A stretch of DNA of 10,174 bases from Methyloceanibacter sp. (GTDB taxonomy: Bacteria; Pseudomonadota; Alphaproteobacteria; Rhizobiales; Methyloligellaceae): the NCBI GenBank assembly GCA_022865725.1, contig JALHTP010000262.1, positions 1 through 10,174 of the forward strand, read 5' to 3'. Positions 1 to 5,520 of this stretch are shown here, one piece after another. Each line of letters opens with the position of its first letter. The stretch's first letter is position 1. A model generated the notes under the pieces. It made no database searches. It was not told the DNA's origin and saw only the letters and a list, made by a program, of their open reading frames with translations. The position numbers and the translations under genes are program-made.

Positions 1-189
1 CCCCATCAAAGTGAAGGCCTCTTTCGACCCTTGCGCCGCCTCTTGCTCGGCGAGCTTCAGCGCCGTGAGGTAGCGGCCTTGGAAATAGGCGGCATAGGAC
101 GGGTTTTCCGTTGCGCCGGCGGGCGTTGCGGTAAACGCCTGCGCCAACGCCGCGGCCAGGATGGCGGCGCGCACCCCAAATGAGCTCAC
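1..189 (-). CDS. Exported Sel1/TPR-like repeat protein, 5' part only
   Basis: Only the first 63 codons are in the window; the gene runs off the left edge. It starts with GTG at 189-187, and its GTGA overlaps the TGA stop of the upstream gene by four bases, so the two are probably translationally coupled. The product opens with a signal-peptide-like stretch: a short n-region with Arg at residue 7, then an Ala-rich hydrophobic core to about residue 22, with a possible cleavage site near TPAGA-T (residues 23-27). After it comes YAAYFQGRYLTALKLAEQEA, which looks like the first helix of a Sel1/TPR repeat (small residues and Ala spaced as in an A/B helix pair). From memory, Rhizobiales genomes often have a Sel1-type gene next to a ThiE-like gene near fructose-bisphosphate aldolase; that is context, not proof. 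Function beyond 'exported repeat protein' cannot be given. Confidence 0.72.
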   Translation of the reverse strand, partial: MSSFGVRAAILAAALAQAFTATPAGATENPSYAAYFQGRYLTALKLAEQEAAQGSKEAFTLMG

Positions 190-818
190 GCAGCCCTCCT
201 GACATTGTGGATGGCATTATCGATCTCGGCGATGAGCGCTAGCGCATCATCGTCTCGCCAAATCCGCAGCGAGGGCGCGACGAAATCCGCGCCGAGCACA
301 GCGAGCCTTGCCGCTTCCGCGGCGCTGTCGACGTTCCAGGCGATGCAAGGCACCACGAAAATCTCGGACCACCAGGCGAGAAGATCAGCATACTGATCGA
401 TCGCGTCGATATTGCTCTCCGTTTCCGGCCCGAAGGCGATGTAGTCGGCACCCATCTCGGCGAGCAGCATGGCGTCGTGGCGGTTCATGCCGCATCCGGC
501 GCCGATGCTCGCGCTCTCGCCGAGAAGCGTGCGCGCTTCCGTGTAGGCGCTCGCGTCGGCCTCGATATGCACGCCATCGGCGCCGATGCGCTCGGCCAGG
601 CCGGCATCGTTCTCGATGAGGCAGGCGAGCCCGCTTCTGTGCACAAGATCGACCAGGCGTCCGGCATGAATTTCGTCGATCGGGGTTCCGTCACCGCAAA
701 GCAAAACGCAAGCTGCATCGGCGCTGGCGATTGCTTGCTCGAGTTGAGCTTCGAGCTTTGCCGAAGGTTGAGCTGGAAACTGAAAATAGAGCCGGCACCG
801 ATTCTTGACTTCGGCCAT
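186..818 (-). CDS. Thiamine-phosphate synthase-like (ThiE/TenI fold) protein
   Basis: A 210-residue protein of usual ThiE/TenI length. Family landmarks: LIENDAGLAERIGADGVHIE (residues 67-86) corresponds to the 'NDR..LA...GADGVHLGQ' strand and phosphate-side loop, GADYIAFGP (123-131) to 'GADYIGFGP', and GADFVAPS near the C-terminus to the last phosphate-binding turn. ThiE joins HMP pyrophosphate to thiazole phosphate. Several ThiE signatures look altered: the Gln after the 'GVH' strand is replaced (HIEAD), and the FGP loop continues ETESN rather than the usual P-T-x-T-K. The Asn-Asp pair (70-71) is kept. It may therefore be a TenI-like or repurposed member rather than a working thiamine synthase. 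ATG at 818-816 is chosen because GGGAG lies 9 bases upstream; GTG at 824 would leave only 3. The downstream Sel1-like gene overlaps its stop. Confidence 0.8.
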   Translation of the reverse strand: MAEVKNRCRLYFQFPAQPSAKLEAQLEQAIASADAACVLLCGDGTPIDEIHAGRLVDLVHRSGLACLIENDAGLAERIGADGVHIEADASAYTEARTLLGESASIGAGCGMNRHDAMLLAEMGADYIAFGPETESNIDAIDQYADLLAWWSEIFVVPCIAWNVDSAAEAARLAVLGADFVAPSLRIWRDDDALALIAEIDNAIHNVRRAA

Positions 819-1045
819 GATCACGGGCTCCCGCCGCGTCGTTCGCGTTGACCAGACGTTAACAGCGTCAGTCTCAAATCACAGGGCTCGCGGCGCTGTC
901 AATCACCGTGCAGCGGAACCAATAAGGGAGGTCCAAGTTGTTGAACATCGGGCGTGCCGTCACCACATTGACATTAACCCGTCGGTCCAGCAGCTTGATA
1001 TGCGGCTGGTAGTAAAGCGGCGCCTGAGCGGGGAGGTGCAGCGCG
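819..1045. promoter_or_regulatory. Divergent intergenic region with two candidate -35 boxes
   Basis: This 227-base stretch separates the minus-strand ThiE-like gene from the plus-strand DUF4164 gene, so it should hold promoters for both. On the minus strand a perfect TTGACA lies at 902-897, but the hexamer 17 bases on (ATTTGA, 879-874) is a poor -10. On the plus strand TTGACA at 968-973 is followed directly by TTAACC (974-979); the nearest AT-rich hexamer TTGATA (995-1000) is 21 bases away, which is too far for a standard promoter. GGGAGG at 1031-1036 is the ribosome binding site of DUF4164. In other Rhizobiales I recall a transketolase gene transcribed away from DUF4164-zapA; it is not present here. 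Confidence 0.3.
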
Positions 1046-1336
1046 ATGAGTCAACTTGACGCTCTGCAACAGGCAACGGAGCGGCTCGATGCCGCGGTCG
1101 ACCAGCTCGAAACATTCTTGCGGCAGGTCTTTGCCGACGCCGAGGACGGCGTTTCCGTAGCGGAGCTCAAAGAGCAGCTCCGCTTCCTCAGCGATGAGCG
1201 CGACAGGCTGCTGCTCGATCTCGATGCCGAAAAGAACCGCGTGCGGCGCCTTAAGGCTGCCAACGAGGAAGTGTCCGACCGGCTCGAGGCGCTGATGGAG
1301 ACATTGAAGGATTTGATGCCGGCGGTGCCGGGATAA
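1046..1336 (+). CDS. DUF4164 small coiled-coil protein
   Basis: A 96-residue, acidic, almost wholly helical protein. Heptad-like spacing of Leu/Val/Ala with many Glu, Asp and Arg runs from about residue 5 to 90 (for example LKEQLRFLSDERDRLLLDLD, residues 41-60), which indicates a continuous coiled coil. There is no signal peptide and no membrane segment. Size, composition and position directly upstream of zapA match the DUF4164 family of alphaproteobacteria, whose biochemical role is not established as far as I know. The placement suggests a partner or modulator of ZapA/FtsZ assembly, which is inference. The start is well supported by GGGAGG 9 bases upstream. The stop is 22 bases before the zapA ATG, so the two are almost certainly co-transcribed. 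Confidence 0.85.
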   Translation: MSQLDALQQATERLDAAVDQLETFLRQVFADAEDGVSVAELKEQLRFLSDERDRLLLDLDAEKNRVRRLKAANEEVSDRLEALMETLKDLMPAVPG

Positions 1337-1358
1337 ATCTGCCAAGCGGGGGTTGGTC

Positions 1359-1751
1359 ATGGGTCAAGTCAGCGTAACCTTGAATGGCCGGACGTACCGG
1401 CTCGATTGCGGCGAGGGCGAGGAAGCCCACCTGATCGAGCTGGCCGAATATCTCGGCACCTATGTCGACGTGATGAAGCGGAAATTCGGCCAGATCGGCG
1501 ACGACCGGCTCATTCTGATGGCCTCGCTTCACGTCACCGACGAGTTGTGGGAGCTCCGGCGGCAGATGCAGGAGATGAAGACGACGCTCGCCGAGGCCCG
1601 CCGCGACCGCTCGGTCGCCGACGAATCGGTCAAGTCGCGGCAGGGCGATCTGGCCGCACGGGTCAGCGCCGCGGCGGACCGGCTGGAGATGCTGAACGAG
1701 CGATTCGGGAACGAGGCTCCAGCGCCGGTGCACTCGGCGAAGCGGTCGTGA
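1359..1751 (+). CDS. zapA: Cell division protein ZapA
   Basis: A 130-residue ZapA family protein. ZapA binds FtsZ in the cytoplasm and bundles its filaments at the Z-ring. The N-terminal domain begins VSVTLNGRTYRLDCGEGEEA (residues 4-23), the typical 'V.I.G..Y.l.c..g.E..L' strand-turn-strand, followed by the helix around HLIELAEYLGTYVDVMKRKF and the conserved DDRLILMASLHVTDELWELR segment. A C-terminal helix to about residue 115 forms the dimer and tetramer coiled coil. The tail is Pro/Ala-rich and probably unstructured. ATG at 1359 is preferred over TTG at 1353 because it sits at normal spacing from the G-rich site at about 1347-1352 and gives the usual N-terminus. It is operonic with DUF4164, and the 6S RNA begins about 48 bases after the stop, the same order as zapA-ssrS in many proteobacteria. 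Confidence 0.93.
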   Translation: MGQVSVTLNGRTYRLDCGEGEEAHLIELAEYLGTYVDVMKRKFGQIGDDRLILMASLHVTDELWELRRQMQEMKTTLAEARRDRSVADESVKSRQGDLAARVSAAADRLEMLNERFGNEAPAPVHSAKRS

Positions 1752-1786
1752 GCCAGCGATAAGTCGCATTAACCGATTTCCTTCGC

Positions 1787-1792
1787 TATAGT
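1787..1792 (+). promoter_or_regulatory. Candidate -10 element of the 6S RNA promoter
   Basis: TATAGT lies 7 bases before the inferred 5' end of the 6S RNA, a good match to a sigma-70-type -10. No convincing -35 sits 17 bases upstream (TCGCAT at 1764-1769). Instead TTAACC at 1769-1774 overlaps the position where the -35 should end, which may mean the promoter needs an activator. The promoter would give 6S RNA its own start apart from read-through from zapA. Confidence 0.45.
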
Positions 1793-1798
1793 CCGAGA

Positions 1799-1956
1799 CG
1801 GCGGGCTGCGAGGCGCGTTAGGAGCAACATTCCCAGGGCCCTATAAGATCCTAAGGGAGCCGACCCTGGCGGAGACCGTGGTCTCCGTCACTTGGCGCCC
1901 ACCTACTTAATGTAGGGACACCCGGGATCACCGCTCCGACGGCCATCGCGGCCTTG
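1799..1956 (+). ncRNA. ssrS: 6S RNA (SsrS)
   Basis: 6S RNA binds the sigma-70 RNA polymerase holoenzyme as a promoter mimic and lowers housekeeping transcription when growth slows. The sequence can be folded by hand into the family shape. The closing stem GGCTGCGA (1804-1811) pairs with TCGCGGCC (1946-1953) and continues inward as GGC/GCC with one bulged A (1945). A large internal bubble follows. The upper arm has GGGAGCC (1855-1861) against GGCGCCC (1894-1900) with one mismatch, and an apical hairpin CGGAGACC/GGTCTCCG (1870-1887). A small hairpin CCTAC-TTAAT-GTAGG (1902-1916) sits on the 3' side of the bubble, as I recall for alphaproteobacterial 6S. Length near 158 nt and placement after zapA fit. 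Exact ends are uncertain by several bases. The usual downstream fcl/ygfA gene is missing. Confidence 0.85.
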
Positions 1957-1971
1957 CCATCTTCGCAAGGC
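1951..1971 (+). terminator. Hairpin overlapping the 3' end of 6S RNA
   Basis: GCCTTGC (1951-1957) and GCAAGGC (1965-1971) form a perfect 7-base-pair stem with a 7-base loop. No U-run follows (TTCCGC), so it is at best a weak terminator. Its left arm overlaps the 3' strand of the 6S closing stem (1946-1953), so the two structures exclude each other; it may be a processing or attenuation element rather than a terminator. Confidence 0.35.
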
Positions 1972-2074
1972 TTCCGCTAACCCTTCCGCCCGTCTTAGGC
2001 CCAACGACGCTGGCGGCGCGTGCCGCGAGTCTGTATTGACGCCTTTAGGGCGGCGAGGCGGATCGGCGGCATTC

Positions 2075-2905
2075 ATGCGAGTTCTGTTTCTTGGAGACGT
2101 GGTCGGCCGGTCCGGGCGCAACGCCATCGTCGAGGAACTGCCGCGCTTACGCGAGCGCTATGCCCTGGACTTCGTGGTGGTGAACGGCGAGAACGCCGCC
2201 GGCGGCTTCGGCATCACCGAGCAAATCCTGATCGAGCTGCTCGACGCCGGCGCCGATGTGGTGACGACGGGCAATCATGTCTTCGACCAGCGCGAGACGC
2301 TGGTCTTCATCGAGCGGCACGATCGCCTGCTCCGGCCGATCAATTTCCCGCAAGGAACGCCCGGCAAGGGCGCCGGCCTGTTCAAGACCAAGAACGGCGC
2401 CGACATGCTGGTGATCAACGCGCAGGGGCGCGTGTTCATGGCCGATCTCGACGATCCGTTCCGCGCCGTGGAGCGGGAGATCGAGGCCTGCGGGCTCAAG
2501 ACCGGCACCGACGCCATCCTCATCGACTTCCACGCCGAGGCGACGTCGGAAAAAGAAGCCATGGGGCATTTCGTCGATGGGCGCGCGACCGCGCTGATCG
2601 GCACCCACACCCATGTGCCGACGGCCGACGATCAGATCCTCCGCAAGGGGACCGCCTATATCAGCGATGCCGGCATGTGCGGGGATTTCGATTCGGTGCT
2701 GGGCATGGACAAGGAGGAGCCGCTCACCCGCTTCCTCACCAAGATTCCGTCCGGGCGCTTCACGCCTTCGCTGGGCGAGGCCACGTTGTGCGGTCTCGCC
2801 ATCGATGTGGACGATGCGACGGGGTTGGCGCGCGCCGTGGCCCCGCTCAGGCTGGGCGGCAGGCTGTCGCAGACGGAACCCGCCTTCTGGCTGGCGGAGA
2901 GTTAG
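2075..2905 (+). CDS. YmdB/TIGR00282 family metallophosphoesterase
   Basis: A 276-residue protein, full length for the family of calcineurin-like metallophosphoesterases typified by Bacillus subtilis YmdB and Deinococcus DR1281, which hydrolyse 2',3'-cyclic nucleotides in vitro. Metal and catalytic residues are all visible: GDVVG with Asp8, NGEN with Glu39 and Asn40, TTGNHVFD with Asn67 and His68, DFHAEATSEK with His153, and GTHTHVPTAD with His178 and His180. It is cytoplasmic, with no signal peptide. ATG at 2075 is chosen because MRVLFLGDVVG is the standard N-terminus; an upstream in-frame TTG at 2036 would add 13 non-conserved residues. The ribosome site is weak (GAGGCGG about 15 bases upstream). 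The gene lies between 6S RNA and yebC, as in other Rhizobiales, but without the usual cyclo-ligase gene before it. A REP-like palindrome begins three bases after the stop. Confidence 0.9.
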   Translation: MRVLFLGDVVGRSGRNAIVEELPRLRERYALDFVVVNGENAAGGFGITEQILIELLDAGADVVTTGNHVFDQRETLVFIERHDRLLRPINFPQGTPGKGAGLFKTKNGADMLVINAQGRVFMADLDDPFRAVEREIEACGLKTGTDAILIDFHAEATSEKEAMGHFVDGRATALIGTHTHVPTADDQILRKGTAYISDAGMCGDFDSVLGMDKEEPLTRFLTKIPSGRFTPSLGEATLCGLAIDVDDATGLARAVAPLRLGGRLSQTEPAFWLAES

Positions 2906-2907
2906 GG

Positions 2908-2993
2908 CTCACCCTTCGAGACGGCGCTACGCGCCTCCTCAGGGTGAGGCCTCATGCTGAGGAGCACCCGAAGGGCGCGTCTCGAAGCATCAG
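2908..2993. repeat. Head-to-head pair of REP-like palindromes
   Basis: Two inverted copies of an element of about 42 bases are joined almost back to back. The left copy (2908-2949) starts CTCACCCTTCGAGACG and ends CTCCTCAGGGTGAGG. It is itself a hairpin: CTCACCCT (2908-2915) pairs with AGGGTGAG (2941-2948), GAG pairs with CTC, and GGCGC-TAC-GCGCC forms the tip. The right copy (2951-2993), read on the minus strand, is CTGATGCTTCGAGACG...CTCCTCAGCATGAGG, the same core with ATGCT/AGCAT covariation in the outer stem and a different tip. The arrangement resembles a bacterial interspersed mosaic element. From memory, this motif is scattered through Bradyrhizobium and related genomes. It directly follows the phosphoesterase stop and could stabilise its mRNA end or act as a terminator. 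Confidence 0.8.
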
Positions 2994-3002
2994 CGGAATG
3001 AG

Positions 3003-3251
3003 CTAGGCCGAGCGGAGCTGCTTGCTGGCACCGCTTGCGCAGGACCGGCCTTGGGCGAGGAGGCGCTTCAGGCAGAAAATCGCCTCGTCGAGATGCAGCA
3101 GCGCGCAGTCGGCGTCGGCGCTTTCGTCGAACAGGGTCAGCCGCGCGCGGGCGACGTGATCGGCGGCTTCCGAGCAGAGCTCCGAGAGCGAGAGCGCCGG
3201 CATCACCTTGTCCTCGGGCTTGGCGGCGATCGGCTTGGAGATCTGCGACAT
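3003..3251 (-). CDS. Small conserved-looking protein of unknown function
   Basis: An 82-residue protein I do not recognise. The start at 3251 is supported by AAGGGGG a few bases upstream; the frame stays open to 3308, but that extension has no ribosome site. The N-terminal 18 residues are basic and polar (MSQISKPIAAKPEDKVMP) and probably unstructured. Residues 20-67 form two likely amphipathic helices: LSLSELCSEAADHVARARLT, then, after an acidic turn (DESADAD), CALLHLDEAIFCLKRLLAQG. Four Cys lie at 26, 49, 60 and 71, with no CxxC pair. There is no signal peptide or membrane segment. The two-helix layout suggests a small dimerising or adaptor protein. It stands alone between two plus-strand genes, with its stop about ten bases from the REP-like pair. 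Confidence 0.62.
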   Translation of the reverse strand: MSQISKPIAAKPEDKVMPALSLSELCSEAADHVARARLTLFDESADADCALLHLDEAIFCLKRLLAQGRSCASGASKQLRSA

Positions 3252-3460
3252 GGTTGCCCCCTTGAGTTTTGAAAGGCGCGGCCGGTCCCCCTCAGGTCCG
3301 GTCTTCAACCTTTCAGTTGTCGGGCCAGTATGGTTAAGGCTTCCCTAAAGGTCGGGCTGGTCCTCTGGTTGCGCCGCGCTGCCCTTTATTTTGCGCCGGG
3401 GCACGCCTATAAGTCGCGGCCTGATAGAAAGGCCGTTAACCAACAGGACCGCGGGGCGCC

Positions 3461-4207
3461 ATGGCCGGCCATTCGAAATTCAAGAACATCCAGTTCCGCA
3501 AAGGGGCGCAGGACAAGAAGCGCTCGAAGCTCTTCTCCAAGCTCGGCCGGGAGATCACCGCGGCGGCCAAGATGGGCCTGCCGGATCCGACCATGAATGC
3601 GCGGCTGCGCGGCGCCGTGCAGACCGCGCGCGCCCAGAACATGCCCAAGGACAATATCGAGCGGGCGATCAAGAAGAGCCTGGAGGCGGGCGGCGCCAAT
3701 TACGAGGACATGCGCTACGAGGGCTTCGGCGCCGGCGGCGTCGGCGTCATCGTCGAAGCGCTCACCGACAATCGCAACCGCACGGCGAGCGAGGTGCGCT
3801 CGATCTTCACCAAGTTCGGCGGCAATCTCGGCGAGACGGGCTCGGTCTCCTTCATGTTCGACAAGCTCGGCGCGATCGAATTCGATTTCGGCAAGGCCAG
3901 CGCGGAAGCGATGCTCGATGCGGCCATCGAGGCCGGCGCCGAAGACTGCGAATCGAGCGCCGAAGGCCATGTGGTCTATTGCCATCCCGACGAGCTGCAT
4001 CAGATCGCCAAGGCGCTCGAGGTGCGCTTCGGCGAGGCGCGAGCCGCCTCGATTTTTTGGCGCCCCAAGAGCACCGTGCCGGCCGACGAGGCGGCCGGGC
4101 AGCGTCTCCTGCGCATGATCGAGGCGCTCGAAGATTCGGACGACGTGCAGAACGTCTACGCCAATTTCGAAATCTCCGACGAAGTGCTCGAGCGCCTCAG
4201 CGCGTAA
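3461..4207 (+). CDS. yebC: YebC/TACO1 family protein
   Basis: A 248-residue protein of normal length for the YebC/PmpR/TACO1 family. The N-terminus MAGHSKFKNIQFRKGAQDKK (residues 1-20) and the following KLFSKLGREITAAAKMGLPD are the signature of domain 1; NMPKDNIERAIKK (about 60-72) and YEGFGAGGVGVIVEALTDNR (about 86-105) are the conserved centre, followed by NRTASEVRSIFTKFGGNLGE. Members are described both as DNA-binding regulators and, more recently, as translation factors that relieve ribosome stalling; the sequence does not decide between these. ATG at 3461 gives the invariant MAGHSK start, with AGGACC about 12 bases upstream. A CTATAA box at 3407-3412 could be its -10, but no -35 fits. 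In many proteobacteria ruvCAB follows yebC; here a cyclase gene begins 29 bases after the stop. Confidence 0.93.
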   Translation: MAGHSKFKNIQFRKGAQDKKRSKLFSKLGREITAAAKMGLPDPTMNARLRGAVQTARAQNMPKDNIERAIKKSLEAGGANYEDMRYEGFGAGGVGVIVEALTDNRNRTASEVRSIFTKFGGNLGETGSVSFMFDKLGAIEFDFGKASAEAMLDAAIEAGAEDCESSAEGHVVYCHPDELHQIAKALEVRFGEARAASIFWRPKSTVPADEAAGQRLLRMIEALEDSDDVQNVYANFEISDEVLERLSA

Positions 4208-4236
4208 GCGCGACGGCCGCGAAGGAGTCGGTTTGC

Positions 4237-5472
4237 ATGGTGGTTGCCGCGTCTGAATCCGCCGCGACTCTTTCCAACGAGCGACTCCGCCTGACGCTGG
4301 CCGTTCGCGACTGGCTGGTGGGCGAGGCGCACGAGATCAGCGATCCCAACGTCATTATCGAGGGCCTTTGCCTGAAGCTCAGGGATGCCGGCGTGCCGCT
4401 CGACCAGGCGGTCAGCGCCATCGAGTTGCGACACGCCGAGCGGGCCGCCAATGCTCGCATCTGGGAGTTCGGCAGCCCGGCCCGCGAGCACATTTACGGG
4501 CATGAGCGCGGCTCGGAGGCGACCGGAAACCGCCCGCTGGCAGAGGCGCATCGCCTCAACGAATGGATCTTCTCCTGGCTTCCCGACATGGCGGACGACA
4601 CCTACGACATCGTCGCGCCCCTCAAAGCCGCCGGCTACACCCACCACATTGCCGTTCCGGTCGTGCTGCCGAACGGCATGCGCAACGGCTTCACCTTCGC
4701 CACGCGCGCCAAGCAAGGCTTCTCCGATCAGGACATTGCGGTGTTGCGGTCGATCCTCCCCACGCTGGCGGCGCTTCAGGAAATCCTGGCGCTGCGGCGC
4801 GTCATGCGTGAGGTGATGCGCATGTATGTCGGCAACGAGCCGCATCTTCGGATTCTCTCGGGCGACGTCAGGCGCGGAGAGGTGTTGCGCATTCGCGCCG
4901 CGATCCTGTTCGCCGATATGCGCGACTTCACCGGGCTCACCTCGCATCTCTCCGAAGAAGCGGCGACGGCTCTCGTCAACGACTATTACGACTGCATCGT
5001 GCCGCCGATCGATGAGCGCGGCGGCGAAGTTCTGAAATTCATGGGTGATGGAATCTTGGCGATCTTCCGGCCGGGCGCTGACGCCGACAGCGAGGCCTGC
5101 TTGCGCGCCTTCGCGGCGGCTCGCGCCGGTCTGTTGCGGGTTGCGCGCCGCAACCTCAAGAAGGACGGTTCGGTCAGTTTCGAGGTCGGGATCGCGCTGC
5201 ATTTCGGCCACGCGGCCTATGGCAATGTGGGCTCCGGCGCGCGCCTCGACTACACGGTCATCGGTCGCGACGTGAATCTCGCAGCGCGCATCGCCGACCT
5301 TTGCGCCACTCTCGGCGAGCACTTGATATTGTCGGATGCCTTCCAGAGCCGCCTGTCCGAGCAGGAGCTGCGCAATCTGGGGGCGTTCTCGCTCAAAGGA
5401 GTAGACGAAGCGCAGACTCTGTTTGCGCCACTGGGCCCGTGGCCGGAGAGTCAGGCTGAGCCAAGGCGATGA
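4237..5472 (+). CDS. Class III adenylate/guanylate cyclase with N-terminal GAF-like region
   Basis: A 411-residue soluble protein. The C-terminal half (about 215-400) is a class III nucleotide cyclase domain with every key residue visible: metal Asp227 in ILFADMRDFT and Asp271 in KFMGDGILAIF, base-recognition Lys267 and Asp338 (LDYTVIG), and transition-state Asn347 and Arg351 (NLAARI). The Lys/Asp pair predicts ATP as substrate and cAMP as product. Residues about 15-205 hold a regulatory region. Its part around GYTHHIAVPVVLPNGMRNGF to about 185 looks GAF-like, and a helix (about 180-200) may serve as the dimerising linker. No membrane segment is seen. The start is fixed by GAAGGAG at 4221-4227, 9 bases before ATG. 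It follows yebC by 29 bases in the same direction and may be co-transcribed. The frame continues open far upstream, but there it overlaps yebC in another frame and is not coding. Confidence 0.92.
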   Translation: MVVAASESAATLSNERLRLTLAVRDWLVGEAHEISDPNVIIEGLCLKLRDAGVPLDQAVSAIELRHAERAANARIWEFGSPAREHIYGHERGSEATGNRPLAEAHRLNEWIFSWLPDMADDTYDIVAPLKAAGYTHHIAVPVVLPNGMRNGFTFATRAKQGFSDQDIAVLRSILPTLAALQEILALRRVMREVMRMYVGNEPHLRILSGDVRRGEVLRIRAAILFADMRDFTGLTSHLSEEAATALVNDYYDCIVPPIDERGGEVLKFMGDGILAIFRPGADADSEACLRAFAAARAGLLRVARRNLKKDGSVSFEVGIALHFGHAAYGNVGSGARLDYTVIGRDVNLAARIADLCATLGEHLILSDAFQSRLSEQELRNLGAFSLKGVDEAQTLFAPLGPWPESQAEPRR

Positions 5473-5480
5473 CCATGACA

Positions 5481-5519
5481 CGCCGACTTGCGCTCGTTGC
5501 GAGTTCAGCGCGTAAGGCG
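5481..5519. terminator. Possible shared terminator hairpin between cyclase and lpxD
   Basis: The 48 bases between the convergent stops of the cyclase and lpxD contain ACTTGCG (5486-5492) pairing with TGCGAGT (5498-5504) through five standard pairs and two G-U pairs, around a CTCGT loop. CGCC (5481-5484) and GGCG (5516-5519) can close it from outside. There is no T-run on either strand, so termination is only suggested by position. Confidence 0.3.
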
Positions 5520-5520
5520 G

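Noticed and set aside
2020..3006. 328-codon Arg-rich plus-strand frame overlapping the phosphoesterase
   Set aside because: The other frame contains every metal-binding residue of the YmdB family; this one is a shadow.
3407..3412. CTATAA as a yebC promoter -10
   Set aside because: No acceptable -35 lies 16-18 bases upstream, so it is mentioned under yebC but not listed as a feature.
3391..4236. Open frame of about 280 codons running into the cyclase from upstream
   Set aside because: It overlaps yebC in a different frame, is Arg/Gly-rich with no family pattern, and a good ribosome site plus ATG at 4237 marks the real cyclase start.
4156..5481. 441-codon open frame on the minus strand opposite the cyclase
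   Set aside because: It is the complement of a strongly conserved cyclase; composition is that of a GC-rich shadow and no domain is recognisable.
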